A stretch of 64,000 nt of DNA from Thermodesulfobacteriota bacterium (lineage in GTDB: Bacteria; Desulfobacterota; Anaeroferrophillalia; Anaeroferrophillales; Tharpellaceae). Shown here piece by piece: positions 41,556 to 52,033 of the stretch. Position 1 is the stretch's first letter. Every line of letters starts with the position of its first letter. Location of the stretch: assembly GCA_024763535.1 (NCBI GenBank), contig JANTFH010000007.1, forward strand, positions 1 to 64,000. Direction: 5' to 3'. Made by a program: the position numbers and the translations under genes. Under the pieces are notes generated by a model. It had not been told where the DNA came from. It did no database searches and was given only the letters and a program-made list of their open reading frames with translations.

Positions 41556-42263
41556 ATGGGCATTGCGAAAAAGAATTTCATCATCACCGTAGACGGGCCT
41601 TCGGGGGCCGGCAAAAGTACGATCAGCAAAAAAATCGCGGCCCGGCTCAAGCTTATCTATATCGATACCGGAGCCATGTACCGGGCCGTTGCCTGGGCGG
41701 CCCGGGAGCAGGGAGTTGAGCTTGCGGATACGTCCGCCCTGGAACAGCTGCTGCAAAATATCAAGATAAGATTTCAGGCCGCGGGTGAGAAAAACCTGGT
41801 ATTTTGTAACCATCAGGAGATCACGACCGCCATCAGAACTCCGCAGATGGACAAGCTCGCATCGGCCGTATCCGCGATTCCGATCGTCCGCAAAGCCCTT
41901 TTACCCCTGCAGAGGGAAGTAGCTAAAGGATGTTCCGCCATTATCGACGGCCGCGATGCCGGCACCGTCATCTTCCCTCAAGCCGATCTTAAGATCTACC
42001 TTGATGCCGATATCTCCGCCCGGGCCCGGCGGCGCCTTAAGGATCAGAGCGAATCTAGGGCGATCGATCTTAAGAGTGTAACTCAGGCCATCGCCGACCG
42101 GGATGCGGCCGACAGCTCCCGCTCCCACGCGCCCCTGCGCATGGCCGATGATGCCATTCTTATCGACTCTACCGAACTCACCATTGATGAAGTCTGCGAG
42201 AAAATCATGGAGCTTGTCCGCACCCGTTTTGAGATTTGTTCCGACGAGGCCGATAATGAGTGA
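41556..42263 (+). CDS. cmk: Cytidylate kinase
   Basis: Cmk phosphorylates CMP and dCMP. The 235-residue product has VDGPSGAGKST, DTGAMYRAVAW, the segment DGRDAGTVIFPQADLKIYLDA and DRDAADSSR. The ATG at 41556 follows the efp TAA by one base, so it is likely coupled; its end overlaps the ispH start. In many relatives rpsA follows cmk-ispH, but it is absent here. Confidence 0.96.
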   Translation: MGIAKKNFIITVDGPSGAGKSTISKKIAARLKLIYIDTGAMYRAVAWAAREQGVELADTSALEQLLQNIKIRFQAAGEKNLVFCNHQEITTAIRTPQMDKLASAVSAIPIVRKALLPLQREVAKGCSAIIDGRDAGTVIFPQADLKIYLDADISARARRRLKDQSESRAIDLKSVTQAIADRDAADSSRSHAPLRMADDAILIDSTELTIDEVCEKIMELVRTRFEICSDEADNE

Positions 42264-43140
42264 ATCACCCCGGATCAAGGTTGCCGATACCGCCGGATTC
42301 TGTTTCGGCGTCAGACGGGCGGTCAAACTGGCCAATGAAGCCCCGGAGAAATATCCGGATAAGAAGATTTCTACCCTGGGACCGATTATTCATAATCCCC
42401 AGGTAGTGGAACAGCTATCCAGACTCGGGGTTGAGCCTGCCGACTTAAACCGTGACCCGGAACCCGGGGTCGTAATTATCAGATCACACGGTATCACCCG
42501 GAAGCTGGCGGAAGAGCTAAAAGAGCGCCCGGACCTGACCCTGATTGATGCCACCTGCCCCTTTGTCCGCCGGGCCCAGGAGATTGTCGCCAAGATGAGT
42601 TCGGCCGGTTATCAGGTTATCATTATCGGCGAACCGGATCACCCCGAGGTCGCCGGCCTCATCAGCTATGGAGAGCCGCAGAATACCCGGGTTGTAACCT
42701 CCCTTAACGATATCCCGGACACTTTTTTTAACAATCGACGGCCCTCACGCATCGCTCTGCTGGCCCAGACCACACAGTCGCAACAGCTCTACAACGAGAT
42801 CGCGGCAGCTCTTTTGACCATCAAGGGTGAGTTACGCTGTTTCAATACCATCTGCAATGCCACCAGTGACCGCCAGAGCGAGGCCTTGCAACTGGCGAAA
42901 GAGTGTGACTGCATGCTGATTATCGGCGGCCGCAACAGTGCCAACACCAATCGCCTGCATGAACTCAGCCTGGAGAAACAGCCCAACTCATATCATGTTG
43001 AAACGGCAGAGGATCTCCACCCCGAATGGTTCTCACAGAAAAAGAGCATCGGCATCAGTGCCGGGGCCTCGACCCCGCAATGGCTGATTGATGAAATCGT
43101 CGCCCGGATTATAGAGATTACCGGGATCTCGAAGAGTTAA
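42256..43140 (+). CDS. ispH: 4-hydroxy-3-methylbut-2-enyl diphosphate reductase
   Basis: IspH makes isopentenyl and dimethylallyl diphosphate, the last step of the MEP pathway. The 294-residue enzyme has the three cluster cysteines C16 (GFCFGVRRA), C101 (DATCPFV) and C200 (TICNAT), and the EPDHPEV loop with the catalytic Glu. The ATG at 42256 overlaps the cmk stop (ATGAGTGA); the long upstream frame is antisense-like shadow of cmk. Confidence 0.97.
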   Translation: MSESPRIKVADTAGFCFGVRRAVKLANEAPEKYPDKKISTLGPIIHNPQVVEQLSRLGVEPADLNRDPEPGVVIIRSHGITRKLAEELKERPDLTLIDATCPFVRRAQEIVAKMSSAGYQVIIIGEPDHPEVAGLISYGEPQNTRVVTSLNDIPDTFFNNRRPSRIALLAQTTQSQQLYNEIAAALLTIKGELRCFNTICNATSDRQSEALQLAKECDCMLIIGGRNSANTNRLHELSLEKQPNSYHVETAEDLHPEWFSQKKSIGISAGASTPQWLIDEIVARIIEITGISKS

Positions 43141-43201
43141 ACTTTTTTTGGCAAACTGGAAGATAACCGATAAGGATGTAGAATTGTCGGCTGAAAACAA
43201 C

Positions 43202-43234
43202 AGTGGCGGATCCGGCTCAGCCGGACCCGCCACT
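43202..43234 (-). terminator. Strong GC-rich hairpin between ispH and the convergent unknown gene
   Basis: AGTGGCGGATCCGGC and its partner pair over about 13-15 bases with a single A-C mismatch. On the minus strand it is followed by TGTTGTTTT, so it may terminate the gene ending at 43285. The plus side has no T-run but could still stop ispH transcripts weakly. Confidence 0.6.
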
Positions 43235-43284
43235 ATCGTAAAAAGGGGGGGAGGAGAAAAGGAGTAAGAGAAAAGCTACTCCTG

Positions 43285-43728
43285 CTAAGCCGAAGCCTGG
43301 GCTTTACGCCAGCCGGCTTCGGTAAAAGCCTTCATTCGATCGATACTCCAGCTTTTCATAGTTTCAATATATTTTCTCTTGTCAACCTTGGCCAGAGCCA
43401 CAATGTCCTGACGTTCGCGGATACTCTCAGCCATATCGGTCGGAGACATCCCCTGCCAGGTTGAATAGCGGTTGTCGAAGATAAATTCCGGAGTTACCAG
43501 CTCTTTTTCAATACCGTGCTTACCTAAAAGATAGACGGCCAGTTCCATATCATAATCGATAATCCAGCCATTATCAGCCAGCATGGTTGAAGCATCAAAT
43601 TCAGGTTTATCCTGACACTCCGGGCAGTAGACCTTATTGATCACTGTCGCCGGAAGAATATTATCCAGATTACTGAACTGAGCATCCTGATGACCACCCT
43701 GACAACGAAATTTAATTTCTACGCACAT
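43285..43728 (-). CDS. Conserved-looking protein with possible zinc ribbon, function unknown
   Basis: The 147-residue protein begins MCVEIKFRCQGGHQD and has a CPECQ knuckle near residue 35. Together C9, H13 and the CXXC pair could bind zinc. The rest is charged and soluble with YSTWQGMSPTDMAES in the middle. No family is recognised. It appears monocistronic, with a good -35 (TTGACA, 43809-43814) and a hairpin downstream. A strong leader and its compact unit suggest a well-expressed cytosolic protein, an inference. Confidence 0.75.
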   Translation of the reverse strand: MCVEIKFRCQGGHQDAQFSNLDNILPATVINKVYCPECQDKPEFDASTMLADNGWIIDYDMELAVYLLGKHGIEKELVTPEFIFDNRYSTWQGMSPTDMAESIRERQDIVALAKVDKRKYIETMKSWSIDRMKAFTEAGWRKAQASA

Positions 43729-43786
43729 GACAAAACTCCTCTTAAAAAATAAAGTTAAAGATGATTAACTGTATGCTTTTCATCCT

Positions 43787-43814
43787 ATTTAACAGACAAA
43801 GCCGCTCTTGTCAA
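43787..43814 (-). promoter_or_regulatory. Promoter of the zinc-ribbon-like gene
   Basis: On the minus strand TTGACA (43809-43814) and TTAAAT (43787-43792) are 16 bases apart, about 60 bases before the ATG at 43728. Confidence 0.45.
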
Positions 43815-43865
43815 GCATAAAAACAGCTTTTTCTTAAAAAAAATAAAAAAGTTTTCTTTACGCTT

Positions 43866-44909
43866 TCACTCGCTATAGGTTGATTCGGCATACTGCTGTT
43901 TAATCCGGATTATTTCCGGCAGGACCTCGTGAAACAGCGGCACCAGACCGGGATCGAAATGACGACCGGCACTGTCGTCGATCAATTTAACCGCATCCTC
44001 AAGCGGCCAGGCTTTTTTATAGGGGCGCTCGGTCGTCAAAGCATCAAAAACATCGGCAATCGCCACAATCCGGGACGGCAGATTGATGGCCTCCCCTTTG
44101 AGCTGAAACGGGTATCCCGTTCCATCCCAGCGCTCATGATGAGCCAGCGCAATCTCCCGTGACATCTTCAATAGTTCAGAGTCATGTTCGCCGATAATCG
44201 CCGCCCCGAACTCGGGATGTTTATGCATCAGCTTCCACTCTTCATCATCGAGTTTTCCCGGTTTCAACAAAATCTTGTCGGGGATTCCGATTTTTCCGAT
44301 ATCGTGCATGGGAGCCGCATTAAAAACCAGATCAGACCACTCATGACCCCGCTCGACCGCTTCGGCTATCAGGCGGGTATAGTGACTCATGCGGATAACA
44401 TGCAGACCGGTTTCATTATCCCTGAACTCCGCTGCCCGGCCCAGACGCCGGATGATCTCTAAGCGGGTCTGCTGCAACTCCCGCGTGCGCTCACGCACCC
44501 TCTCCTCCAGCACCCGGTTCTGGTCATAGAGGGCCAGATGGGTATGCACCCGGGCTGAAACCAGCGGTGGGCTGACCGGTTTGGTTATATAATCCACCGC
44601 CCCGAGTTCCAGCCCCAGAGTCTCATCCGCCTCCTGGTCCTTCGCCGTAATAAAAATTACCGGAATCTTTGCGGTTGCGGGATTGGCCTTAAGTCGACGG
44701 CAGACTTCATAACCGTCCATCCCCGGCATCATGATATCGAGCAGGATCATATCCGGCTTGGCTGCACCATCGGCAATCTTTAATGCCCGGGCACCGTTAA
44801 GCGCGGCTTTAACTTTATACCGAGGCCGCAAAATACCGCTTAACACATCAACGTTTTCCGGGATATCATCGACAATCAATATAGTCTGTTTTACTTTTTC
44901 AGACTCCAT
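43866..44909 (-). CDS. Response regulator with HD-GYP c-di-GMP phosphodiesterase domain
   Basis: The 347-residue protein has a complete receiver domain (acceptor D58, acidic pair D14/D15, K110), a short coiled linker (about 128-155) and an HD-GYP domain with H202-D203 (MHDIGKIGIP) and HHERWDGTGYP (257-267). Such proteins hydrolyse cyclic di-GMP when phosphorylated. It starts 31 bases after the hybrid kinase stop, which strongly suggests they form one phosphorelay. Confidence 0.95.
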   Translation of the reverse strand: MESEKVKQTILIVDDIPENVDVLSGILRPRYKVKAALNGARALKIADGAAKPDMILLDIMMPGMDGYEVCRRLKANPATAKIPVIFITAKDQEADETLGLELGAVDYITKPVSPPLVSARVHTHLALYDQNRVLEERVRERTRELQQTRLEIIRRLGRAAEFRDNETGLHVIRMSHYTRLIAEAVERGHEWSDLVFNAAPMHDIGKIGIPDKILLKPGKLDDEEWKLMHKHPEFGAAIIGEHDSELLKMSREIALAHHERWDGTGYPFQLKGEAINLPSRIVAIADVFDALTTERPYKKAWPLEDAVKLIDDSAGRHFDPGLVPLFHEVLPEIIRIKQQYAESTYSE

Positions 44910-44940
44910 CCGAACTCTCCATCAAAACTTCATCGCGAGT

Positions 44941-47900
44941 TCAAGGCAAAGGTTCGACCGTGATCTTCGCAACTGTCAGAAAGGCATCCAGTTCGCTAAG
45001 TGCCGCCTCAAAATCGTAACGCCCGACGGTTTCGGCTATCTGCTTCAGGCTCCCGGTATACGCTGCGGCTCCGGGAAATTCAAGCAGTTCATCAATCATC
45101 TCAAGCGCATCGGTATCATCTTCCTGGAGAAGCTCCCGCAGCCGCATAAGCTGCAGCCTGAATGTTTCCACATCCAGCGAAACTGGAGTGGCCGTAATCT
45201 CAACCTCACTCTCCAGCAAGGACTCAAGGCCCGCCAACACCACTTCAAGAGCACCGGCAACCTCGACCAGCAGAGCGTCAATCCGGGCCGCCGGCAGATT
45301 ATCGCGGCAGGCGCTTTCCAGGGCCTGAGCTTTTTCCTGAATATCGGCCGCCCCGAGGTTACCGGCGACCCCTTTCAAAGAGTGCGCACACCGGATCGCG
45401 GCATCCGGGTCACTGCCGGTGCGGGCCTGTTGAAACCGAGACACAAAATCGGCTTCACTGAGTTTGAATTTAAGCAGTATTTTACGATAGAGTTTATGAT
45501 TCTGCTGGCAGACCGCCAGACCGGCCTTGACATTGATACCCGGCAGTTTGAAGATCTCGGCCGCCGGCAATTCAGCCTGAGGTTTTACAAGCGTCTCCAC
45601 AGCCGGTTGAGAAGGGGTAATCCAGCGGCCCATCGCGGCAAACATCTCTCTTACGTTAAGTGGTTTGGCGATGTGATCATTCATGCCCACCGCCAGGACC
45701 TTCTCCCGGTCGCCGGTCATGGCATTCGCGGTCATTGCCAGAATCGGCAGTTCCTTAAAACATTCCTGCTCGCGGATTCTGCGGGTCGCCGTATAGCCGT
45801 CCATCACCGGCATCTGGCAATCCATCAGGACTCCGTCAAATTTTTTCCGGCTGAGAATTTCCAGAGCTTCCTGACCGTTACCAGCGGTTTCAACGACAAT
45901 CCCTTTACTCGTCAGAAGTTCCAGTGCCAGTTCCATATTAATCTCATTATCCTCAACCAGTAAAATTTGGGCGCCGCGCAGTTTATCCGCTGTCGCCGCG
46001 ACCTCATCATAACGACTCCGAAGATGATCTCCGACAACTTCATAACCCATGGCAAGCATAATCGCATCCATCAGTGCCGACGGAGTTACCGGTTTAACGA
46101 GAAAACTCACAACCTTTATATCTGCCGCCGCCTGCCGAACATCTTCGCGGCCATAGGCCGTCATCATAATCACCTTCGGAACGACCTTCAGCGGAGTCGA
46201 TTCGATCTTCCGGATAGATTCAACCCCGTCCCGGCCCGGCATCTGCCAGTCCATCAGCACCAGCCGATAGGGATCACTCAAATCAGCCTCGATCAGCAGC
46301 GCAAGGGCCGCTTCACCGCTGCCGACCACATCAACCCGAAAGCCGAAACTGAGCAGCATAGCCTGGATAATCTCACGATTAGTCGCGTTGTCATCCACCA
46401 CCAGAGCCCGCACGTCACCCAGGATTCCGGGGATCAGGTGCCGGCTGGCATTCTCTCCCGGATGCCAGCCGAATTCAGCCGTAAACTTGAAGATACTGCC
46501 GACTCCCGGTTCACTCTCAACCCAGATTCGGCCGTGCATCATCTCAGTCAGCTTATGGGAGATGCTCAGGCCAAGTCCGGTACCGCCATACTTACGGGTA
46601 GTAGAACTATCGGCCTGACTGAACGACTGAAACAGTTTCTCCTGCTGGGCTTCGGTCATCCCGATACCGGAGTCCCGCACGGAAAACTGCAGCGTCACCC
46701 GGGTGTCATTTTTTTCGACAAGTGCGACCCCGATGACGATCTCTCCCCGCTCGGTAAACTTGACCGCGTTATTGCCGAGATTGACCAATATCTGCCCCAG
46801 CCGCAGTGGGTCTCCGACCAGGGAGGTCGGCACCTCGGCCGGCACATCAAACATCAGCTCAAGGCCTTTCTCCTCACTCTTCAGGCCAACCAGGTTGGCG
46901 AGACTCTCAAGTACATCTTCCAGACGAAAATCGACCTGCTCCATATCAAGTTTACCGGCCTCGATCTTGGAAAAATCCAGAATATCGTTGATAATGCCCA
47001 ACAGAGCGTCCGCCGAGCGGGAGACCTTGTCGATATAGTTGCGCTGTTTGCGAGTTAGTTCCGTCTGCAGCGCCAGTTGCGACATACCGATAATCGCATT
47101 CATCGGGGTTCTTATTTCATGCGACATATTCGCCAGGAAATCTGACTTGGCCCGGGTTGCCTCTTCCGCCCTCTCCTTGGCCCGGGCCAGCTCCTCCAGC
47201 AGCCGGTGACGCTCGGTCACATCCATCGCCACAACAATCTTCCGGTCACCGATGGTCACCGCGCTCCACTCCACGACCCGGTCCCGGCCGTCCTTACATC
47301 TGACCCTGGCCTCAAAGGGAACGATCAGAGTATTATGATTTTTCCGCGCCTCCTTCTCCCGTTCACTCCAGGTATCAATAACCTGCTGCCGGAGTTCAGG
47401 ATCGGGATAAGCCTTGATAAACCAGGTATCAAGATCGGGGATATCTTCCCGGGTCCAGCCGAAGAGTTCGATAAAGCGATGATTCAGATGATCAATACTA
47501 TTTGAACGATCCGAAACACTGTTCATGGAGATGGCAAACGGAGCAAACTCAATCAGTTTCTTAAGTTCCGCTTCAGCTGCCAACCGCTCCGTCAGATCGC
47601 GAAAGACCACCACGGCCCCGACAATGCTCCCGTCACGCCGCAGCGGGAGTGCGGAATACTCCACCGGGAAAGAGGAGCCGTCGCGGCACCACAAAACCTC
47701 ATTTTCGACCTGGTGAATCTCGCCGTCAGCATAAGCAGCCCGCATCGGGCAGAGGCTTTCATCATATTTAGAGCCGTCGGCGTGAGCATAGTGGATCGCC
47801 TCATGAATAGAGACCCCGATCAACTCTTTAACGCTGTAACCCAGTCGATTGGCGGCGGATCTATTATAGAAAGTTACCCGCCCCTCAGGATCAAGACCAA

Positions 47901-49827
47901 AGATTCCCTCGCCCACGGAATCAAACAGCAGACGGCTCCGCTCCTGAGCCTGCTGCAGAGCCTGCAAGACTTTATGCAGTTCATCCGTCCTCTTTTCAAT
48001 AGCGATTGCCATCGCATTGAAAACCTCGGTCAGCGATCCGAACTCATCATCAGCCTGAGGTTTGAGACACAGAGAGTAATCGCCTTGAGTCAGGGTGCGT
48101 GAGCCTTTTTCCAAATCGGAGAGGGGATAAATAATCCTCCGTCGAAAAAGAAAAAAGGCATAAAGCGAAAGACCGATAGTCATTGATATCAGGGCCACAA
48201 TAACCCATAGGATACTTACGTTCCGGGAGTGTTCACGATTCAATTCCCGGGTTGTACGGCGATCCATAAGAATAAAAAATTTATCGAGATTCCGCATGAT
48301 CTGCGATTTTATCTTAAGGTAACTGTCACCGTTTAAAATTTTACGGGCCAGATCCAGATCGGGCGAACCGGTAACGGAGAAATTACCGGACTCATCCTCG
48401 AAGCGGCCTTTAACAGCGTTTATGGCAACTCTTTCCAGGGCAACCAGAGCATCAGAGCGTTTTTTTGCCTCCTGGATAAGAAGTCGTTCTTCGGCGGAAA
48501 AATCCAGCCTCGCCATCTCCTCTTCAATGCTGTACATTTTGCCGCGATTATTCCTGGCTTTGGGATCGACCAGCACGTGATCCCAGTAGGAGAAGGTGTT
48601 CTCTTGCGGATGGGCATATTTGCCGTCCCGGATAGCAATAATTGTACGGAAATTCTCCTCAAACCGAGGATCTCCGGTCGCCGCGAAAAGACGAACCATC
48701 CGGGTCAGATCATCTGAGGACTGTTTCAGCTCCAACGCCAGTTTAAACGAGACAAACTTATTATTTTCAATGACAAACTGCTGCTGCACTCCATCCATAA
48801 GCAGCGAAACCATGACCCCGGCAAAAACCATCAACCCGGCAAAAACAGACAAAACAAGAAAGAGGAGCTTACGGATAGAGAGCCGCCGGGAATAGCCGAG
48901 AGCAAACCAGACAACCGCCATCAGGATTAAGATTATCAGAAAAGCTGCGGTAATCCGTTTAAACCAGGAAAAATCTTCCGCTTTCAGTATTTTATCCGAC
49001 AGCACAACGAACGGAGCAGAGGGCAAACTTTCACTTTGCACGGCAACTGAAACTTCGGCCCTGTCCGCCCGGGAAACCATCTGTGACCAGCGTTTGACAA
49101 TCTCCTCACGCTCATCCTGAGAGATAAGCTCCATCCCCTGATTCAAGGTCTTGAGCAATTCGCTATTGCCTTCGGCTACGGCCAGCCGCCAGGCATTGCG
49201 ATAGAGCAGATGGGTCGTAAAAGTCTTAAATTTCTTCAACAACCCATAACGTTTCAGTTGATAAATCCCGGTCGGGGTATCGGCCGCGAAGGCTTTCAAT
49301 TTTTCATCTTTGAGATCCGTCATCAGAGCCGCGTAGTCGCTGTAGGCAGCAACTGAATCCGGCGGCAGACGTTTTTTCAGGTAGGATTCCACATAATCTC
49401 CGGCGATAACCCCGACCCGATAACCGGCCAGATCGGCAATCGTTGTCAGCAGCGGAAGGTCACGACAGAGAAAAACATTGGTGTCGGTACGAGTCAGAAT
49501 CGCACCGTAATCTAAATAACGATCACGCTCTTTACTATAAAAGAGACCGGCGTGAACCTGAGATTCACCCTGCTTGACGCGGGTCAGAGTTTCACTCCAG
49601 GAGGCCGGCTGAAAATCGAGCTTGATCCCGGTTTTTTTAGACCACAAGCGCCATAAATCGATGATCATCCCGGCCGCTCGACCCTGCTCATTCTGAAATT
49701 GGAAAGGGACACAATCGACGCAGTAGGCAACACTTAGCGAGTTGCCGGCAGAAACTGCCGCCGGCCCGGCGAACAGGAAGAGCAAGATGATGACGGCAGA
49801 TAATTTCCCTAAACGAACATTGAACAT
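44941..49827 (-). CDS. BvgS-like hybrid sensor histidine kinase with periplasmic binding domain
   Basis: This 1628-residue protein has a signal peptide, a type 3 solute-binding domain (about 30-250), two membrane spans (about 295-345), a helical sensory segment, another span (about 548-570), HAMP, two PAS domains (about 640-885), HisKA with H903 ([10 protein letters not shown]), an ATPase domain ([20 protein letters not shown]), two receiver domains (acceptors D1193 and D1336) and an HPt domain (H1482 in AHSLKGVAG). It can run a His-Asp-His relay. The natural target is the HD-GYP regulator directly downstream. The binding domain suggests a small polar ligand. Confidence 0.94.
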   Translation of the reverse strand: MFNVRLGKLSAVIILLFLFAGPAAVSAGNSLSVAYCVDCVPFQFQNEQGRAAGMIIDLWRLWSKKTGIKLDFQPASWSETLTRVKQGESQVHAGLFYSKERDRYLDYGAILTRTDTNVFLCRDLPLLTTIADLAGYRVGVIAGDYVESYLKKRLPPDSVAAYSDYAALMTDLKDEKLKAFAADTPTGIYQLKRYGLLKKFKTFTTHLLYRNAWRLAVAEGNSELLKTLNQGMELISQDEREEIVKRWSQMVSRADRAEVSVAVQSESLPSAPFVVLSDKILKAEDFSWFKRITAAFLIILILMAVVWFALGYSRRLSIRKLLFLVLSVFAGLMVFAGVMVSLLMDGVQQQFVIENNKFVSFKLALELKQSSDDLTRMVRLFAATGDPRFEENFRTIIAIRDGKYAHPQENTFSYWDHVLVDPKARNNRGKMYSIEEEMARLDFSAEERLLIQEAKKRSDALVALERVAINAVKGRFEDESGNFSVTGSPDLDLARKILNGDSYLKIKSQIMRNLDKFFILMDRRTTRELNREHSRNVSILWVIVALISMTIGLSLYAFFLFRRRIIYPLSDLEKGSRTLTQGDYSLCLKPQADDEFGSLTEVFNAMAIAIEKRTDELHKVLQALQQAQERSRLLFDSVGEGIFGLDPEGRVTFYNRSAANRLGYSVKELIGVSIHEAIHYAHADGSKYDESLCPMRAAYADGEIHQVENEVLWCRDGSSFPVEYSALPLRRDGSIVGAVVVFRDLTERLAAEAELKKLIEFAPFAISMNSVSDRSNSIDHLNHRFIELFGWTREDIPDLDTWFIKAYPDPELRQQVIDTWSEREKEARKNHNTLIVPFEARVRCKDGRDRVVEWSAVTIGDRKIVVAMDVTERHRLLEELARAKERAEEATRAKSDFLANMSHEIRTPMNAIIGMSQLALQTELTRKQRNYIDKVSRSADALLGIINDILDFSKIEAGKLDMEQVDFRLEDVLESLANLVGLKSEEKGLELMFDVPAEVPTSLVGDPLRLGQILVNLGNNAVKFTERGEIVIGVALVEKNDTRVTLQFSVRDSGIGMTEAQQEKLFQSFSQADSSTTRKYGGTGLGLSISHKLTEMMHGRIWVESEPGVGSIFKFTAEFGWHPGENASRHLIPGILGDVRALVVDDNATNREIIQAMLLSFGFRVDVVGSGEAALALLIEADLSDPYRLVLMDWQMPGRDGVESIRKIESTPLKVVPKVIMMTAYGREDVRQAAADIKVVSFLVKPVTPSALMDAIMLAMGYEVVGDHLRSRYDEVAATADKLRGAQILLVEDNEINMELALELLTSKGIVVETAGNGQEALEILSRKKFDGVLMDCQMPVMDGYTATRRIREQECFKELPILAMTANAMTGDREKVLAVGMNDHIAKPLNVREMFAAMGRWITPSQPAVETLVKPQAELPAAEIFKLPGINVKAGLAVCQQNHKLYRKILLKFKLSEADFVSRFQQARTGSDPDAAIRCAHSLKGVAGNLGAADIQEKAQALESACRDNLPAARIDALLVEVAGALEVVLAGLESLLESEVEITATPVSLDVETFRLQLMRLRELLQEDDTDALEMIDELLEFPGAAAYTGSLKQIAETVGRYDFEAALSELDAFLTVAKITVEPLP

Positions 49828-49940
49828 ATGTGTAATGTCCTTCTACCGCGGGCATTTCCCGCAGACAAGTAAGTCTAAGACCTTAATTTTACCGGTTTAA
49901 GGCCCGGAAATTATCTTGTGCACCCGCAAATCGGGCGGTG

Positions 49941-51677
49941 TTACTGTTCCGGGGCCGGAACCAGAGCGTTCTCGTTGTAGACATGAACATCACGCTGGGG
50001 AAAGGGAATCGAGATATTCGCGGCGTCAAATTTCAACTTAACCGCCCGGGTAACATCCCAGTACACATCCCAATAGTCCTCAACCCGAACCCAGGGGCGC
50101 ACAACAAAGTCCACGGAGGAAGCCCCCAGTTCGTGCAGCCGCACCACCGGTTCAGGATGTTTCAGCACCTTGTCATGGGATTGCAGGATCTCCTCCAGCA
50201 GAGCCTCGGCTTTGGGGATGTCGTCACTGTAGGAGATACCGAACACCATATCGATGCGGCGGGTCTCCTGAGCGGTTACATTTTTAATAACATCACCCCA
50301 GATCTTACTGTTGGGGATGACAATCACCTGATTATCCAGAGTCAACAACGTGGTCGAAACCAGATTCATCTTATTGACAACCCCGAAGACCCCGCCGACA
50401 TCGACCAGATCCCCGATATCATAGGGACGATAGACCAGAATCATCATCCCGGAGGCAAAATTACTCAGGGTATCCTGGAGGGCGAAACCAACAACAAAAC
50501 CGGCAACTCCAAGACCGGCCAGTAGCGGCCCCAAGCTGATACCGATTTGCGACAGGGCCAGAATAACCCCGAAGATCATAACCAACCGGGAAATCCAGGT
50601 AACAATCATATCCCGGGCCAGATGGGTAAATTTAAAATCCGGTCTATCGAACAATTTTATCAGACCGGAACGTAACAGACGCTTCATCAGGCTGAAGAAA
50701 TAGATAATGAGACAGAACAGCACTATTTTCATCAGGGCGGACGGACCATATTCGACCACCCCGTTAAACGCGGCATCCAGGGCCCGACGCGATAATCTCG
50801 TCAACACCCCGACACTGAGCAGCTGGGAGGCGAGATCCTGAGTGGTTGCCACCAGGCGGCTGCGATAATCTGCCGTATTGACATGCATCAGATCGAGTAG
50901 CTTCAGTGCCTTCTCCATGCTTTCTGAATTATTTTCCAGACATTTATTTGCCACAATCAGGAGTTTGGCCGCCTCGGCATCATCGGGAATAGATTTAAGC
51001 CGCTGTTTCAAATCATCCACTCGCACCAGCGACAAAGATATACGCCCGAAAAGCTCTTCCACCCGGCCGGTAAGCCGCCTTTGCAGAAGCTTATACTCGG
51101 ATTCAGTGTCCATGCCGATCTGACTCATCTTATCAAGAACATGAAGATTCATCTCCAGAAATCTATCCAGATAACCTGTCATCCGAGTCACCTGCAGTTG
51201 CAGGGCGTAGCTCTTTGCGGGAGGTGCCTCACGGCGCTGTTCACGAACGATATCTATCCGTTCACCCAAACGCTCGACTTCCGACTTTAAGTTTATCAAT
51301 ATCTGTTTGAAGACAGATTCAACCTGGTGCCGCAGTTCCACCTGCTTCTGCTTCTTTTCCAGTTCGATAAGATTATCCGCCAGCGGTAAAATAGTTTTCT
51401 CAGCCCGAAGCCAGAGTTGAGAAAGTTGCAAGATTATAACCAACCGCTCTTCAATGCTCTCATCTTGCATGGTGGCCTTAAGGCGTTTACTCTCAGCCGC
51501 AATCAGGTTGATCTGATGAAGCAAATTATTAGTATCCTGGTCGACAATTTCGACCGGCAGCTCCTTTACAACCTTAACAGATTTTTCCGCCGTAGGTTTG
51601 TCCGCCCGCACCGAACCGGGGAGAGTCAGGATCAAAGCAATCATTACAATCGTCGTGAGAATACGGCATACTTTCAT
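49941..51677 (-). CDS. MscS-family mechanosensitive channel with long periplasmic domain
   Basis: The 578-residue protein has a signal peptide (1-25), a long alpha-helical coiled region (about 60-295) and a C-terminal MscS core: membrane spans from about 310, the pore helix GLGVAGFVVGFALQDTLSNFASGMMILVYRP and the beta domain YDIGDLVDVGG. The length and layout resemble MscK/YbiO-type channels. It lies upstream of the hybrid kinase in the same direction, with a 113-base gap. Confidence 0.9.
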   Translation of the reverse strand: MKVCRILTTIVMIALILTLPGSVRADKPTAEKSVKVVKELPVEIVDQDTNNLLHQINLIAAESKRLKATMQDESIEERLVIILQLSQLWLRAEKTILPLADNLIELEKKQKQVELRHQVESVFKQILINLKSEVERLGERIDIVREQRREAPPAKSYALQLQVTRMTGYLDRFLEMNLHVLDKMSQIGMDTESEYKLLQRRLTGRVEELFGRISLSLVRVDDLKQRLKSIPDDAEAAKLLIVANKCLENNSESMEKALKLLDLMHVNTADYRSRLVATTQDLASQLLSVGVLTRLSRRALDAAFNGVVEYGPSALMKIVLFCLIIYFFSLMKRLLRSGLIKLFDRPDFKFTHLARDMIVTWISRLVMIFGVILALSQIGISLGPLLAGLGVAGFVVGFALQDTLSNFASGMMILVYRPYDIGDLVDVGGVFGVVNKMNLVSTTLLTLDNQVIVIPNSKIWGDVIKNVTAQETRRIDMVFGISYSDDIPKAEALLEEILQSHDKVLKHPEPVVRLHELGASSVDFVVRPWVRVEDYWDVYWDVTRAVKLKFDAANISIPFPQRDVHVYNENALVPAPEQ

Positions 51678-51769
51678 AAATAAACCCTTTTCGCTAAAAA
51701 TTTTCTGATAAAAATATTTTCCTGCAGGTTACTTACCAAACGCAACCACACTATTTTCAATTTGCAAAA

Positions 51770-52033
51770 TCATCTGGCCCGGGGCATCGGCCGCGGCGTT
51801 GGTCGTGGCGTTGGTCGTGGCGGCCGCGGTTTATCCGGGCGCTCAGGCCGATCCGGTCGCGACGGCCGTCCCGGACGATAATCGTGATAATGTACATGAT
51901 GGTGTCCCCAACTCGGATACGGGTCATAGTAACCGCCATAGTAAGTGGTGGACGAACCACCACTACATCCCGATAAAAGAAAAATAATCAGCAAAGATAT
52001 ACCGGCCAGCCACAATCTTAGAGATTTAGTCAT
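51770..52033 (-). CDS. Small lipoprotein with Arg-Pro-rich tail
   Basis: The 87-residue product has a short signal peptide with lipobox LLSGC, then a Gly/Tyr/His stretch (YYGGYYDPY, HHHVHYHDY) and a tail of Arg-Pro and Lys-Pro dipeptides to the end. The ATG at 52033 overlaps the VOC gene stop by eight bases and has GGAGGAG upstream. The tail is likely extended (polyproline helix) and very basic, so it may bind peptidoglycan, lipopolysaccharide or nucleic acid. No family is known. Confidence 0.65.
   Translation of the reverse strand: MTKSLRLWLAGISLLIIFLLSGCSGGSSTTYYGGYYDPYPSWGHHHVHYHDYRPGRPSRPDRPERPDKPRPPRPTPRPTPRPMPRAR

Noticed and set aside
45967-47058. Long plus-strand frame of 363 codons
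   Set aside because: It is the antisense shadow of the hybrid kinase, which has complete HisKA, ATPase and receiver motifs.
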